From: Bacteroidales bacterium
GTDB taxonomy: Bacteria > Bacteroidota > Bacteroidia > Bacteroidales > F082
Length of the DNA: 64,000 bases
Assembly (NCBI GenBank): GCA_029983675.1
Contig: JASBYY010000006.1
Coordinates: 9,194 to 73,193, forward strand
Reading direction: 5' to 3'
Under the pieces are notes generated by a model. The model saw nothing but the letters and a program-made list of their open reading frames with translations, did no database searches and was not told the DNA's origin. Shown piece after piece: positions 46,337 through 55,308 of the stretch (position 1 is the first letter of the stretch; each line of letters starts with the position of its first letter). A program made the position numbers and the translations under genes.

Positions 46337-47806
46337 ATGGAAAACAATCTTCTCATTTACAATAGTTTATCAAGACAAAAAGAGTTATTCAAGCCTATCA
46401 ATCCGCCCCATGTCGGTCTTTACGTCTGCGGCCCCACCGTTTATGGCGATGCCCACCTCGGACACGCCCGTCCCGCCATCACATTTGATTTGGTTTTCAG
46501 ATATTTGCGTCATTTGGACTATAAAGTCCGTTACGTGCGCAACATCACCGACGTGGGTCATTTGGAACACGACGCCGACGAAGGCGAAGATAAAATCGCC
46601 AAGAAAGCACGTCTTGAAAACCTTGAGCCGATGGAAGTGGCGCAATACTACACCAACCGCTACCATCAGAGCATGGACAAGCTCAATGTGCTGCGACCAT
46701 CCATCGAGCCACATGCTTCGGGACATATCATCGAGCAGATTGCCATGATTCAGAAAATATTAGACAAAGGCTTCGCCTATATTGAAAACGGTTCCGTCTA
46801 TTTCGACATTGCCAAATACAACCAGACCTACCATTACGGCATTCTTTCGGGTAGAAATGTCGAGGAGATGATCAACAACACGCGCGAGTTGGCGGGCCAA
46901 GAAGAAAAGCACAACCCTGTCGATTTCGCACTTTGGAAGAAAGCCGAGCCTAAACACATCATGCGCTGGCCCTCGCCTTGGTGCGACGGTTTTCCAGGCT
47001 GGCACATGGAATGCTCCGCCATGGGATGCAAGTATCTCGGCGAGCAGTTCGACATTCACGGCGGCGGCATGGACCTGCTGTTCCCCCACCACGAATCGGA
47101 AATCGCCCAATCGATGGCTGCCAACGGAAAACAACCCGTGCATTACTGGATGCACAACAACATGATCACCATCAACGGACAGAAAATGGGCAAGTCACTG
47201 GGCAACGCCATGTCGTTAGAAGACTTTTTCACCGGCAACCATGCGTTGCTCGAAAGGGCCTACTCCCCCATGACCATCCGTTTCTTCATCCTGCAAGCCC
47301 AATACCGCAGCACGCTTGACTTCAGCAACGAAGCCCTGCAAGCAGCTGAAAAAGGCTATAAGCGAATGATGGCAGCCGTTGCAACCGCACAAAACCTCTC
47401 TGCCACAGAAGGTGCAGAAAACCTTGGCATTCAAAAAATCATGGACGAATGTTACGATGCCATGAACGACGACTTCAACAGCCCCATCGCTATTGCAGCC
47501 CTGTTCGAGGCTGTGCGTATCACCAATTCCGTAAAAGACGGGAACCTGAAAATCAATGGAGAAGAACTGACACTGCTCAACCGGCTTTTCCAAGCCTTTG
47601 TGTTCGACATCTTCGGATTGCTCGAAAGCGAGTCTGGCGGCGATGATCAACTTGTTGACGGCCTGATGCAGACCATCATCAACATCCGCAAGGAAGCCCG
47701 CGCCAAAAAGGATTGGGCAACCAGCGATCTGATTCGGGACGAACTGGCCAAGTTTGATATTGTGCTGAAAGACGATAAGGACGGCACAAGCTGGAGCAAG
47801 AAATAA
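46337..47806 (+). CDS. cysS: Cysteinyl-tRNA synthetase
   Basis: 489 residues, class I synthetase. HIGH region VYGDAHLGHAR (about 36-46), zinc ligands in CGPTVYG and GWHMECSAM, KMSKS loop as KMGKSLGNAMSL (about 279). It charges tRNA-Cys. Length and domain order are normal. Confidence 0.98.
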   Translation: MENNLLIYNSLSRQKELFKPINPPHVGLYVCGPTVYGDAHLGHARPAITFDLVFRYLRHLDYKVRYVRNITDVGHLEHDADEGEDKIAKKARLENLEPMEVAQYYTNRYHQSMDKLNVLRPSIEPHASGHIIEQIAMIQKILDKGFAYIENGSVYFDIAKYNQTYHYGILSGRNVEEMINNTRELAGQEEKHNPVDFALWKKAEPKHIMRWPSPWCDGFPGWHMECSAMGCKYLGEQFDIHGGGMDLLFPHHESEIAQSMAANGKQPVHYWMHNNMITINGQKMGKSLGNAMSLEDFFTGNHALLERAYSPMTIRFFILQAQYRSTLDFSNEALQAAEKGYKRMMAAVATAQNLSATEGAENLGIQKIMDECYDAMNDDFNSPIAIAALFEAVRITNSVKDGNLKINGEELTLLNRLFQAFVFDIFGLLESESGGDDQLVDGLMQTIINIRKEARAKKDWATSDLIRDELAKFDIVLKDDKDGTSWSKK

Positions 47807-47943
47807 GAAGTCGTTATTCTAAAAACCACAAATCTCACGAAAAATCATTCAGATGGAATCTTTGGCAAACCATAATACGTTCCTCATGTTTGGGAAACTT
47901 CTGTCTGGTTTCATTTCATACATATCAAATAATATCATCTATC

Positions 47944-48966
47944 ATGAAGTACTTTTTCAATAATCTGGTCTTTGAAGGCGGTGGTGTCAAGGGCATTGCT
48001 TACGCCGGTGCACTTGAAGTGCTCCAAGAAAAAAACATTTTACCGAAGATACAGCGCGTAGCCGGCACTTCGGCCGGTGCCATTGTGGCCGTATTGGTCG
48101 GATTGGGCTACACACCCGAAGAAATCAAAAAGATAGTCTGGGATCTCGATTTCAAAAATTTCATGGATGATTCCTGGGGCATTGCCAGAGACAGCAAGCG
48201 ACTGATCAAGGAGTTCGGATGGTACAAGGGCGATTTCTTCCGTCAGTTTATTGGCGACCTCATTCAGAAAAAGACGGGAAACAGCAACGCCACTTTTGCA
48301 GACCTCGAAGCCATGAAATCCAATAAGTATCCATTTCACGACATCTATCTGATTGGGACAAACCTTTCCACCGGCTACTCCGAAGTGTTCTCTGCCGAGC
48401 ACACACCCCGCTACTGTATTGCCGATGCGGCACGCATATCCATGTCCATTCCGCTGTTTTTTGCCGCCGTAAGAAATGTCCGCAACGATGTTTATGTGGA
48501 CGGAGGCATGCTCGACAACTATCCCATCAAGCTTTTCGACCGTACGAAATATGTAAAAAAGAACCTGACGCATACGGAATACTACGATGAGATAAACAAA
48601 TCTCTTAAAAAACGCAAGAGAAAAATTGCCGACTACGTCTTTAACAAGGAAACGTTAGGGTTCCGCTTGGACAGCAAGAAGGAAATCGCCATGTTCCGCG
48701 ACAACGCCGAGCCACCGGTGAGGAAAATTGAAAATTTCTTTGATTATACCCATGCCCTTTTCTCCACCCTTATCGATTTTCAAATGAACGTCCACCTGCA
48801 TAGCGACGACTGGCAGCGCACCATCTACATCGACACGCTGGGGGTAAAGCCCGTCGACTTCGGCATCAAGGACGACAAGAAAAACGAACTGCTGGAGTCA
48901 GGGAGAAACTATACCAAGACATATTTTGACTGGTATGACAACGAAGAAGAAAAGGCCAACAAATAA
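47944..48966 (+). CDS. Patatin-like phospholipase
   Basis: 340 residues. Oxyanion loop FEGGGVKGIAYAGAL (about 10-24), nucleophile in AGTSAGAIVAV (Ser about 43) and the catalytic Asp in VDGGMLDNYP. It is an acyl hydrolase of lipids, with no signal peptide, so cytoplasmic. The ATG at 47944 puts the first strand at the N-terminus; an earlier in-frame ATG (47890) adds an unconvincing extension. A PagL-like lipid A deacylase follows 70 bp later. Confidence 0.92.
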   Translation: MKYFFNNLVFEGGGVKGIAYAGALEVLQEKNILPKIQRVAGTSAGAIVAVLVGLGYTPEEIKKIVWDLDFKNFMDDSWGIARDSKRLIKEFGWYKGDFFRQFIGDLIQKKTGNSNATFADLEAMKSNKYPFHDIYLIGTNLSTGYSEVFSAEHTPRYCIADAARISMSIPLFFAAVRNVRNDVYVDGGMLDNYPIKLFDRTKYVKKNLTHTEYYDEINKSLKKRKRKIADYVFNKETLGFRLDSKKEIAMFRDNAEPPVRKIENFFDYTHALFSTLIDFQMNVHLHSDDWQRTIYIDTLGVKPVDFGIKDDKKNELLESGRNYTKTYFDWYDNEEEKANK

Positions 48967-49035
48967 TAGCGTTTTCCTCTATCCGAAAAAGTATTCAGAT
49001 AGGTGAAACCATGCTTGTTTATTTTCCCATTCATA

Positions 49036-50166
49036 ATGCGTTTACACCACAACTTATCAAGACTTCTTTTCGGCTTAATACTTGTACTTCAGTTTTTTCC
49101 CGTGAAGGCACAAATTTCCGGCAAGCAATATGGCTACATTGAGCCTTCATTGCGATGGGGACATCACATTCCTTTTGCGCAGTATGCCGATTATCCGGCA
49201 TATTGCGCCGACATCCGGCTGGGGATTCAAACTACGGGAGAGAAACCGTGGGAACGTTTTTTCAACTACCCTATGGTGGGCATCGACCTCCGCTATGAGC
49301 ACAACACCATGAAAAACTACCTCCATCCCGATGCCGGGTTGATGGATTTGGGCGATGCGCTTTCCCTTTTCGGCTATTGCAACGGACACCTTATCAATAA
49401 AAAACGCTTTCAATTCGACTATACTTGGGGCATAGGACTTTCCTACTGGACCACGCATGGCAATCCCCTTATCGGCTCTGCCATGACCGTACATCTCACC
49501 GTGGATTGCGGTCCTGTATTCCGTCTCAGCGAATCGTGGGATGTTTTTGCAAGGGCTTCCTTCTCCCACGCCTCCAACGGGGCTGTAGTATTACCCAACA
49601 AAGGCATCAATGTTCTTTGCGGACAGATAGGCTGCCGCTACCACCTGAACGGTCGCGCCCCTATAACAGCAAGTGACATGGACACGGTCTTTCAAAAGGG
49701 AAACACCATCTACATATACGAAGCATCAGGATTCAGGGAGTCGAACACCATTCTTGACCGGTATTGTTTTGGAAACACTTTCGAAATCGGCTATACACGC
49801 AGTTTCCATCCCTGTTTTCGCTATGGCGCTGCCATCGACCTGCTTTTCAGCGGCGAGAACAAAATCATGTATGAATACAACGGGGAACTCGACCAATATC
49901 ATTTGAAAAACTCATTCAGTATGGCTCCGGTCGCCACCTTTGACATTGTCTATGGCCGTTTCATGCTCCATATTGCAGGGGCCTACTACATCGTTCAGCC
50001 CACAAAATATGTTCCCAAGCATTATCTAAGGCATTATGAGCGACTTGGGTTCAGGTATGTGCTGGATAACGACAAGCGTTTTTTCACTGGTGTTTCCATG
50101 AAAATTCACAGCACCAAAATCGATTATATCGAATGGACGATAGGCGCGAACCTGTTTAACTGGTAA
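49036..50166 (+). CDS. PagL-like acyloxyacyl hydrolase (lipid A 3-O-deacylase family)
   Basis: 376 residues from the ATG at 49036, which gives a signal peptide (LLFGLILVLQFFPVKAQ). Alternating hydrophobic strands and a terminal IGANLFNW predict an outer-membrane barrel. FSHASNGAVVLPNKGINVL (about residue 170) matches the PagL active site with His and Ser, but the position of the family's Glu carries Asn. The protein is twice the length of Pseudomonas PagL, with extra strands after the core. Lipid A deacylation is plausible but not certain. Confidence 0.75.
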   Translation: MRLHHNLSRLLFGLILVLQFFPVKAQISGKQYGYIEPSLRWGHHIPFAQYADYPAYCADIRLGIQTTGEKPWERFFNYPMVGIDLRYEHNTMKNYLHPDAGLMDLGDALSLFGYCNGHLINKKRFQFDYTWGIGLSYWTTHGNPLIGSAMTVHLTVDCGPVFRLSESWDVFARASFSHASNGAVVLPNKGINVLCGQIGCRYHLNGRAPITASDMDTVFQKGNTIYIYEASGFRESNTILDRYCFGNTFEIGYTRSFHPCFRYGAAIDLLFSGENKIMYEYNGELDQYHLKNSFSMAPVATFDIVYGRFMLHIAGAYYIVQPTKYVPKHYLRHYERLGFRYVLDNDKRFFTGVSMKIHSTKIDYIEWTIGANLFNW

Positions 50167-50197
50167 TGCCCAACAGTTTTGTAAGACCAATGAGCTT

Positions 50198-50902
50198 TTA
50201 TTTCGACATGATGACCGCCCATGTGTCCGCACCATAAGCGCACAACAAGCCTGCACATCCGTCGTTCCACATTTCCTTCACTCGTTGCAACGGGAAATCG
50301 GAGCTTTGTATGATACGCTGGAAGCCGTACACCGAAATCGTACTGAACACAATGCACCACACGCCATTACCATAAGCAATCTCAGTGATCATCTTGCCCT
50401 CCTCTACTTTTCTCCTAAGCTCTTCAAAATCAAGACTGCGGCGTGTCATCCAGTTGGTGTTTTCATAATCGATGCCTTTCGAAAACACGACAACCCATTT
50501 CTCTTGTCCGTATGCCACTTTGGTGATGGCATAGCCTTCCTTCCATTTTTCGCCAATCTGTTTTTCAGGAAATTCAGCATCTACTACCCAAGTCTGGCCA
50601 AAACTCTTTTCGATAAGCGAAAAAACAAATATCCAGTCATGACCGTCATAAAACAGATTGGTAAGGTCATAACCCGAATCGGAAAACTCTTTAATGGTGT
50701 CTTCCGAAAAGGTTTCCTCCCATGTGAGCTTCTGGTCTTTGAACTCACAACCTTTTTCGAGAACTACAGAATAAATCCCATTGCCGAAATCGAAATCGGT
50801 AATGAAAAAGCCCTCTGTGCGTTTTTGATGAACGAGATCGACGAGTTCGTCGAAGTTATCGCGCAAATACAAGCACTGTTCGTCTCTAAAACAGGTAATC
50901 AT
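50198..50902 (-). CDS. Five-repeat protein, DUF7477-like
   Basis: 234 residues built of about five repeats of 40-50 residues. Each ends in a hydrophobic strand with aromatic residues: FDFGNGIYSVVL, LFYDGHDWIFVFS, VAYGQEKWVVVFSKG, IAYGNGVWCIVFS and LCAYGADTWAVIMSK. Each is preceded by a helix (FEELRRKVEEGK, LQRVKEMWNDG). The pattern resembles DUF7477, known from plant kinases and scattered bacteria; that is from memory. No signal peptide, so it is probably cytoplasmic. Function unknown. It stands alone on the minus strand between the PagL-like gene and the V-ATPase operon end. Confidence 0.7.
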   Translation of the reverse strand: MITCFRDEQCLYLRDNFDELVDLVHQKRTEGFFITDFDFGNGIYSVVLEKGCEFKDQKLTWEETFSEDTIKEFSDSGYDLTNLFYDGHDWIFVFSLIEKSFGQTWVVDAEFPEKQIGEKWKEGYAITKVAYGQEKWVVVFSKGIDYENTNWMTRRSLDFEELRRKVEEGKMITEIAYGNGVWCIVFSTISVYGFQRIIQSSDFPLQRVKEMWNDGCAGLLCAYGADTWAVIMSK

Positions 50903-51098
50903 GACATATCCTCCTATTACTGTTGGTGTTTTCGTCCATCACCCAACGCATTCAAGGTTGCAGCAGTAATTGAAAGACAAAACGGCGAAACCAATATGCG
51001 TCAGTTGATTTCTCTATCACTAAATCACGTACAAAGATAAGACTTTTTGAAACGAAATGAATCTTTTTGAAGAAACTATAGACTTAACCGCCAAAGAC

Positions 51099-51135
51099 AA
51101 AAAAGGAGCAGTCGAGATGACCACTCCTGTTGCTC
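51099..51135 (-). terminator. Intrinsic terminator of the V-ATPase operon
   Basis: On the minus strand GAGCA and GGAG pair with TGCTCC before TTTTTT. It lies 17 bp after the stop of the last gene (subunit K). Confidence 0.65.
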
Positions 51136-51151
51136 TTGGGGTTTTAGACAA

Positions 51152-51580
51152 TTACAGCATCAGTGCGCCGACAAGACCCAAAATGGCGTAGAACTCAGGC
51201 AGAGCGGCGTAGATCAGCGTGTTGGTGAACACATTGTGTCCTTGGCTCACTCCGACGATACCGTTGGCACAAATCTGTCCTTGACGGATGGCGGAAATCA
51301 TACAGACCAACCCCACACTCAGTCCCACTCCGAAGATTACGAGACCCTGTGTAGGATCCGCTTTCATTTTGCTCAACAGCATGAAGAAAGCGACAAAACC
51401 GTAAATACCCTGTGTGGCAGGAAGTGCGGAAAGCACCATGAAGTTTCCCGAAGCCTCGGGTCTTTTCTTTAGTCCGCCTTCTGCGGCATTACCGGCAGTG
51501 GTGGTGCCGATTGAACTTCCTATTCCTGCGAGGGCCAGAACAAGACCCAAGCCGAGATAACCTAAAATTACTTGAAGCAT
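51152..51580 (-). CDS. V-type ATP synthase subunit K (proteolipid c-ring)
   Basis: 142 residues, four membrane helices as two hairpins. The ion-binding glutamate is in ALPEFYAILGLVGALML near the C-terminus (about 131). Gly-rich helix packing is visible in GLGLVLALAGIGSSIGTTTAGNAAEG. It forms the rotating membrane ring of the V-ATPase. It is the last gene of the operon, 11 bp after subunit I. Confidence 0.95.
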   Translation of the reverse strand: MLQVILGYLGLGLVLALAGIGSSIGTTTAGNAAEGGLKKRPEASGNFMVLSALPATQGIYGFVAFFMLLSKMKADPTQGLVIFGVGLSVGLVCMISAIRQGQICANGIVGVSQGHNVFTNTLIYAALPEFYAILGLVGALML

Positions 51581-51591
51581 GATTGATTATT

Positions 51592-53382
51592 TTAATTGTT
51601 GATGTTTTCTTTAAGAGGGTTATACTTACGTCCGGTTCCCTCGTAACCGGAGTTTTTGAAAAATTCAAGGAAATTAAGTCGCAAAGGATGCACAAAAGCA
51701 CCCAGCACGCACATGGCGACATTCAGTACATGCCCTACTACCACGATGAGGATAAAGAATACCCAGCCAAAGCCACCGTCACCCAAAGCCTGCAAGCCAA
51801 TGGCATTGAAAGCCTCACCCAATTTGGCACCAGCCAAACCAAGGGCATAGAGACGCAGATAGCTGAGGATGTCGCCCAACAACCCCGTAGCCGTGTTGTA
51901 AGTCTCCCACAAACCGGAACCGACATTCAGCAAAGGATTGCGGTGCAAGTCGTTGAGGAAGAAAATTCCCAATGCCGACAACGCGCCGATGACAATGACA
52001 ATCCACTTGGTCATCTCCTTGTCGAAAGCACCTATCAGGGCAAGACCGCCCACCACCACTCCGCCAACAATCAGCAAGGTCCAGCCCCATGTGCCCAAGG
52101 CATTGAAAAAGCCCTTGGTTTTGGTGGCTTGACCCGTTTTAATGATCATGGCCAAGCATATATGGAAGATGCCCACCAAGATGGCAAGCACCATGGTGCC
52201 GTCGTAGCCTGCAATGGTAGCCGGCAGCATGATTTTTTTCACGCCATCGGGAATCCACGAAAGGGTCATTAGATCAATCGAGAAAAACGTATGGAACAAC
52301 AAACCGATGACAGTGGTTGCCAACCCAAGGGTCATCACAAGCGGTGAAAGTTTGGGGGCTTTCTTCTTCAGGGCGAGACTCAATAGTATCAGAATCAACC
52401 CGTAGCCCGCATCGCCCATGCAGAAGGCGAAAAAGAGCATGAAAAATATGGAAATCCATATTGTCGGATCGAACTCATCGTATTTCGGACGGCCATACAT
52501 GTCGGTAAGCACTTCGAACATCGAGACGAACCTGTTGTTTTTCAACTTAATAGGCGGATTATCATCTTGCACTGCCTTATTCGCAACATAAAACACAGCC
52601 TCATTGTCGAGCAGGCTTTGAAGTGCCTGCTCATTTTCTGTCGGGGCAAAAGCCTCTAAAACCGTCAGATAGTTTTCGGCTGCCTTTGAACCGGAAACAT
52701 TCGCCAAATGAAAGTCTAACTCCGACAGGGTCGTATTCAATTCGGCCTGAATCTCCGGCTCACAGCTTTTCAGTGCGGCCAAACGTGAATCATGTTGCAC
52801 GATGGCAGCTTTCAGGCGGTTCAGTTCCTCTTCCTTGACGGTAAAATTGACATCAGGAGCAGGAAGTTCCTTGAGCGGAAAACTGTAATCTTCGGCATCT
52901 GTGGTGATGACAAAATACGTATAGGAACCATCGGAGGAAATCTCGGTCAGTGCATATTTCTCTTGCCATTCGGGATCCATCGAAGAAGTCTTTGCCTTGT
53001 AAAAATGCAGTTTCAGTCCGCATTTTTCAACCGCTTTTGTAGCTTCGGGATCAAAAATCCCCCATGGTTTTCGCTCTTCAATTTCTCTTTGGATCTGAGG
53101 CAGTTGTGTTTTCAAATTCTCTTTCGATCCCATTACGGCGATCACCTCGGCTGCGGGATCCGCCACTTTGGCATCCATTGGTGTTGCCGTTTCAACGCCT
53201 TTCAGAATGGTCAATGCTTTGCGCAACATTTCGGCGCGGGAAAATATTTTTTCGGAGTTCTCGTCGATAGGCTTTGCCGACCGTGTAACGTCAACGACAC
53301 CGACCGACTGAAGCTTTTTCAAGAAATCTTCTATGTCGCCACTCATGAGTATGAAGTCATACTTCGTCATTTCAGTTACCAT
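51592..53382 (-). CDS. V-type ATP synthase subunit I (stator a-subunit)
   Basis: 596 residues: a cytoplasmic N-terminal half with coiled coils (about 1-310) and a membrane half with about seven helices. The essential arginine region is ILSYLRLYALGLAGAKLGEAF (about 505-525). It carries ions across the membrane against the K ring. A GGAGG site precedes the ATG, and it overlaps subunit D by 11 bp. Confidence 0.95.
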   Translation of the reverse strand: MVTEMTKYDFILMSGDIEDFLKKLQSVGVVDVTRSAKPIDENSEKIFSRAEMLRKALTILKGVETATPMDAKVADPAAEVIAVMGSKENLKTQLPQIQREIEERKPWGIFDPEATKAVEKCGLKLHFYKAKTSSMDPEWQEKYALTEISSDGSYTYFVITTDAEDYSFPLKELPAPDVNFTVKEEELNRLKAAIVQHDSRLAALKSCEPEIQAELNTTLSELDFHLANVSGSKAAENYLTVLEAFAPTENEQALQSLLDNEAVFYVANKAVQDDNPPIKLKNNRFVSMFEVLTDMYGRPKYDEFDPTIWISIFFMLFFAFCMGDAGYGLILILLSLALKKKAPKLSPLVMTLGLATTVIGLLFHTFFSIDLMTLSWIPDGVKKIMLPATIAGYDGTMVLAILVGIFHICLAMIIKTGQATKTKGFFNALGTWGWTLLIVGGVVVGGLALIGAFDKEMTKWIVIVIGALSALGIFFLNDLHRNPLLNVGSGLWETYNTATGLLGDILSYLRLYALGLAGAKLGEAFNAIGLQALGDGGFGWVFFILIVVVGHVLNVAMCVLGAFVHPLRLNFLEFFKNSGYEGTGRKYNPLKENINN

Positions 53383-53986
53383 GGTGTTCCTCCTCTTCTT
53401 CTAAAATGTGTTTGTTCTTCACGATTTTCTGCGAAGCCTTGGAAAGGTTCTCCTCGTCTTCCATATACCGTTTGATCTTACGTATGGCTTCGTTATAGCC
53501 CGGAATCTGAACCTTTTCATACAGGTTGACTTTTTGTGTCGTCTTTTTCCGCTGGAAATCGAGGATGCGGCTCACTTCGGTATAGATTTCCGACTCGATA
53601 CCAAGTTGGGCGAAGTTTTTCAGAATCTGCACCCCACCGGCATACCACAAAGGCTTGGCGAACAAGTTGATATCCTTCACCTCGTACATCACTTCTTCCA
53701 AGGCTGGCGTTGGCACACCAGCTATCTTCACCGTTTTCAGCTTCACATCGGCGATGGAAATCAGATTCGGCTCAAACTCATTCCATAACCGCGCCATGTA
53801 CTCGTATGACTTCAGTTCGGCATCAAGCTGTGCGACAAGGCTTTCGGAACGTTCTTTCGCCTTTTTGACTTCCATACGCAGTGCGGACTCCTTGTTTTTT
53901 AGTGTAGGGAGCGCCCGCGTACGGATTTTCAACTGCTTGTTCAGCTCGTTCAGCGAGGTCTTGTTATATTGGAACTTGATTGCCAT
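53372..53986 (-). CDS. V-type ATP synthase subunit D (central stalk)
   Basis: 204 residues from the ATG at 53986 (MAIKFQYNKTSLNELNKQL). Long coiled-coil hairpin at both ends (KESALRMEVKKAKERSESL and a Glu-rich helix at the C-terminus), as in the rotating stalk subunit. The frame opens at 54070, but the extension reads the end of subunit B. It follows B by 2 bp and overlaps I by 11 bp. Confidence 0.93.
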   Translation of the reverse strand: MAIKFQYNKTSLNELNKQLKIRTRALPTLKNKESALRMEVKKAKERSESLVAQLDAELKSYEYMARLWNEFEPNLISIADVKLKTVKIAGVPTPALEEVMYEVKDINLFAKPLWYAGGVQILKNFAQLGIESEIYTEVSRILDFQRKKTTQKVNLYEKVQIPGYNEAIRKIKRYMEDEENLSKASQKIVKNKHILEEEEEHHGN

Positions 53987-53988
53987 AA

Positions 53989-55308
53989 TCAGCCTTTCCA
54001 GTATTTTTGAATCAGGGCATCTTTCAGACCCGTTTCTGCTTTGGTGAAATACTTGCCAAACAGTCCCCAAGCCGTGTCAAGCATTTCGGTAATGGAAATA
54101 TTGACATCGATAGCCAGCAGACGTGTGGCATATTCCTTGGCGTAGTCGAGGCAACGCAAGTCGTAGTCGCTCAAGTCGAAACCGTTTTCCAATTTGGTCT
54201 TGGCATTGGCGGCATCGGCATAGAGACGCACCGAGGTGTTCATCACCGCACTGTGGTCTTCACGGGTTTTCTTGTTCTGGACAAGCTGTTTCAAACGTGA
54301 CAGTGAGCGGAATGGGTCAACGATGACCTTACCGGAATCGGCATCGGCACGCAAAAAGAGCTGTCCTTCGGTGATGTAGCCCGTGTTGTCGGGAATAGCA
54401 TGTGTGATATCGCCATCGTTCAAGGTTGTCACGGCAATAATGGTGATAGAGCCTCCGGCAGGCAACTGCACGGCTTTCTCATATATCTTCGCCAAATCGG
54501 AATAGAGCGATCCCGGCATGGAGTCTTTAGAAGGAATCTGGTCCATGCGGTTGCTCACGATACTCAACGCATCGGCATAGAGGGTCATGTCTGTCAGCAG
54601 CACCAGCACCTTTTCGTTTTTATCCACTGCAAAATACTCGGCGGCAGTCAATGCCATGTCGGGAATCAGCAGTCGCTCGACAGGTGGCTGATCGGTTGTG
54701 TTGACAAAACTGATGATTTTGTGCAAGGCACCAGCGCTTTCAAATTCATGCTTGAAGAACAGGTAGTCGTCATTGGTCAGTCCCATGCCGCCCAAGATGA
54801 TCTTATCGACATCGGCACGCAAGGCCACCATCGACATCACTTGGTTATACGGCTGGTCGGGGTCGGCAAAGAACGGAATTTTCTGTCCAGAGACCAAAGT
54901 GTTGTTCAAGTCGATGCCGGCGATGCCGGTAGGAATCAGTTGCGAAGGCTGGCGACGCTTATACGGGTTGACCGAGGGGCCTCCGATTTGTCGTTTCTCT
55001 CCTTCCACAGCCGGACCGCCATCGATGGGTTCACCGTAGGCGTTGAAAAAACGACCGGCAAGGTCATCGCTGACATTGAGCGCAGGCGGTTCACCGAAAA
55101 ACACCACTTCGGCATTGGTGGGAATGTCTTCCGTGCCGCCGAACACTTGCAGCGTGATGCTTTTGTTTCTGATCTTCACGACCTGTGCCAAACGTCCCGC
55201 CACAAGGGCAAGTTCATCGTTCGACACCCCATCGGCTTCCAACGTCACCGTGGCTTTGGTAATGGCCGTCAGTTGCGTATAGATACGCTGAAATGCTTTC
55301 TCACTCAT
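53989..55308 (-). CDS. V-type ATP synthase subunit B
   Basis: 439 residues, the non-catalytic partner of subunit A. FRRPQLIPTG-like KRRQPSQLIPTGIAGIDLNNTLVSGQK, GGMGLTNDDYLFF and SMPGSLYSDLAKIYEKA are V/A-type B landmarks; there is no intact P-loop, as expected. It overlaps subunit A by 8 bp. Confidence 0.96.
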   Translation of the reverse strand: MSEKAFQRIYTQLTAITKATVTLEADGVSNDELALVAGRLAQVVKIRNKSITLQVFGGTEDIPTNAEVVFFGEPPALNVSDDLAGRFFNAYGEPIDGGPAVEGEKRQIGGPSVNPYKRRQPSQLIPTGIAGIDLNNTLVSGQKIPFFADPDQPYNQVMSMVALRADVDKIILGGMGLTNDDYLFFKHEFESAGALHKIISFVNTTDQPPVERLLIPDMALTAAEYFAVDKNEKVLVLLTDMTLYADALSIVSNRMDQIPSKDSMPGSLYSDLAKIYEKAVQLPAGGSITIIAVTTLNDGDITHAIPDNTGYITEGQLFLRADADSGKVIVDPFRSLSRLKQLVQNKKTREDHSAVMNTSVRLYADAANAKTKLENGFDLSDYDLRCLDYAKEYATRLLAIDVNISITEMLDTAWGLFGKYFTKAETGLKDALIQKYWKG

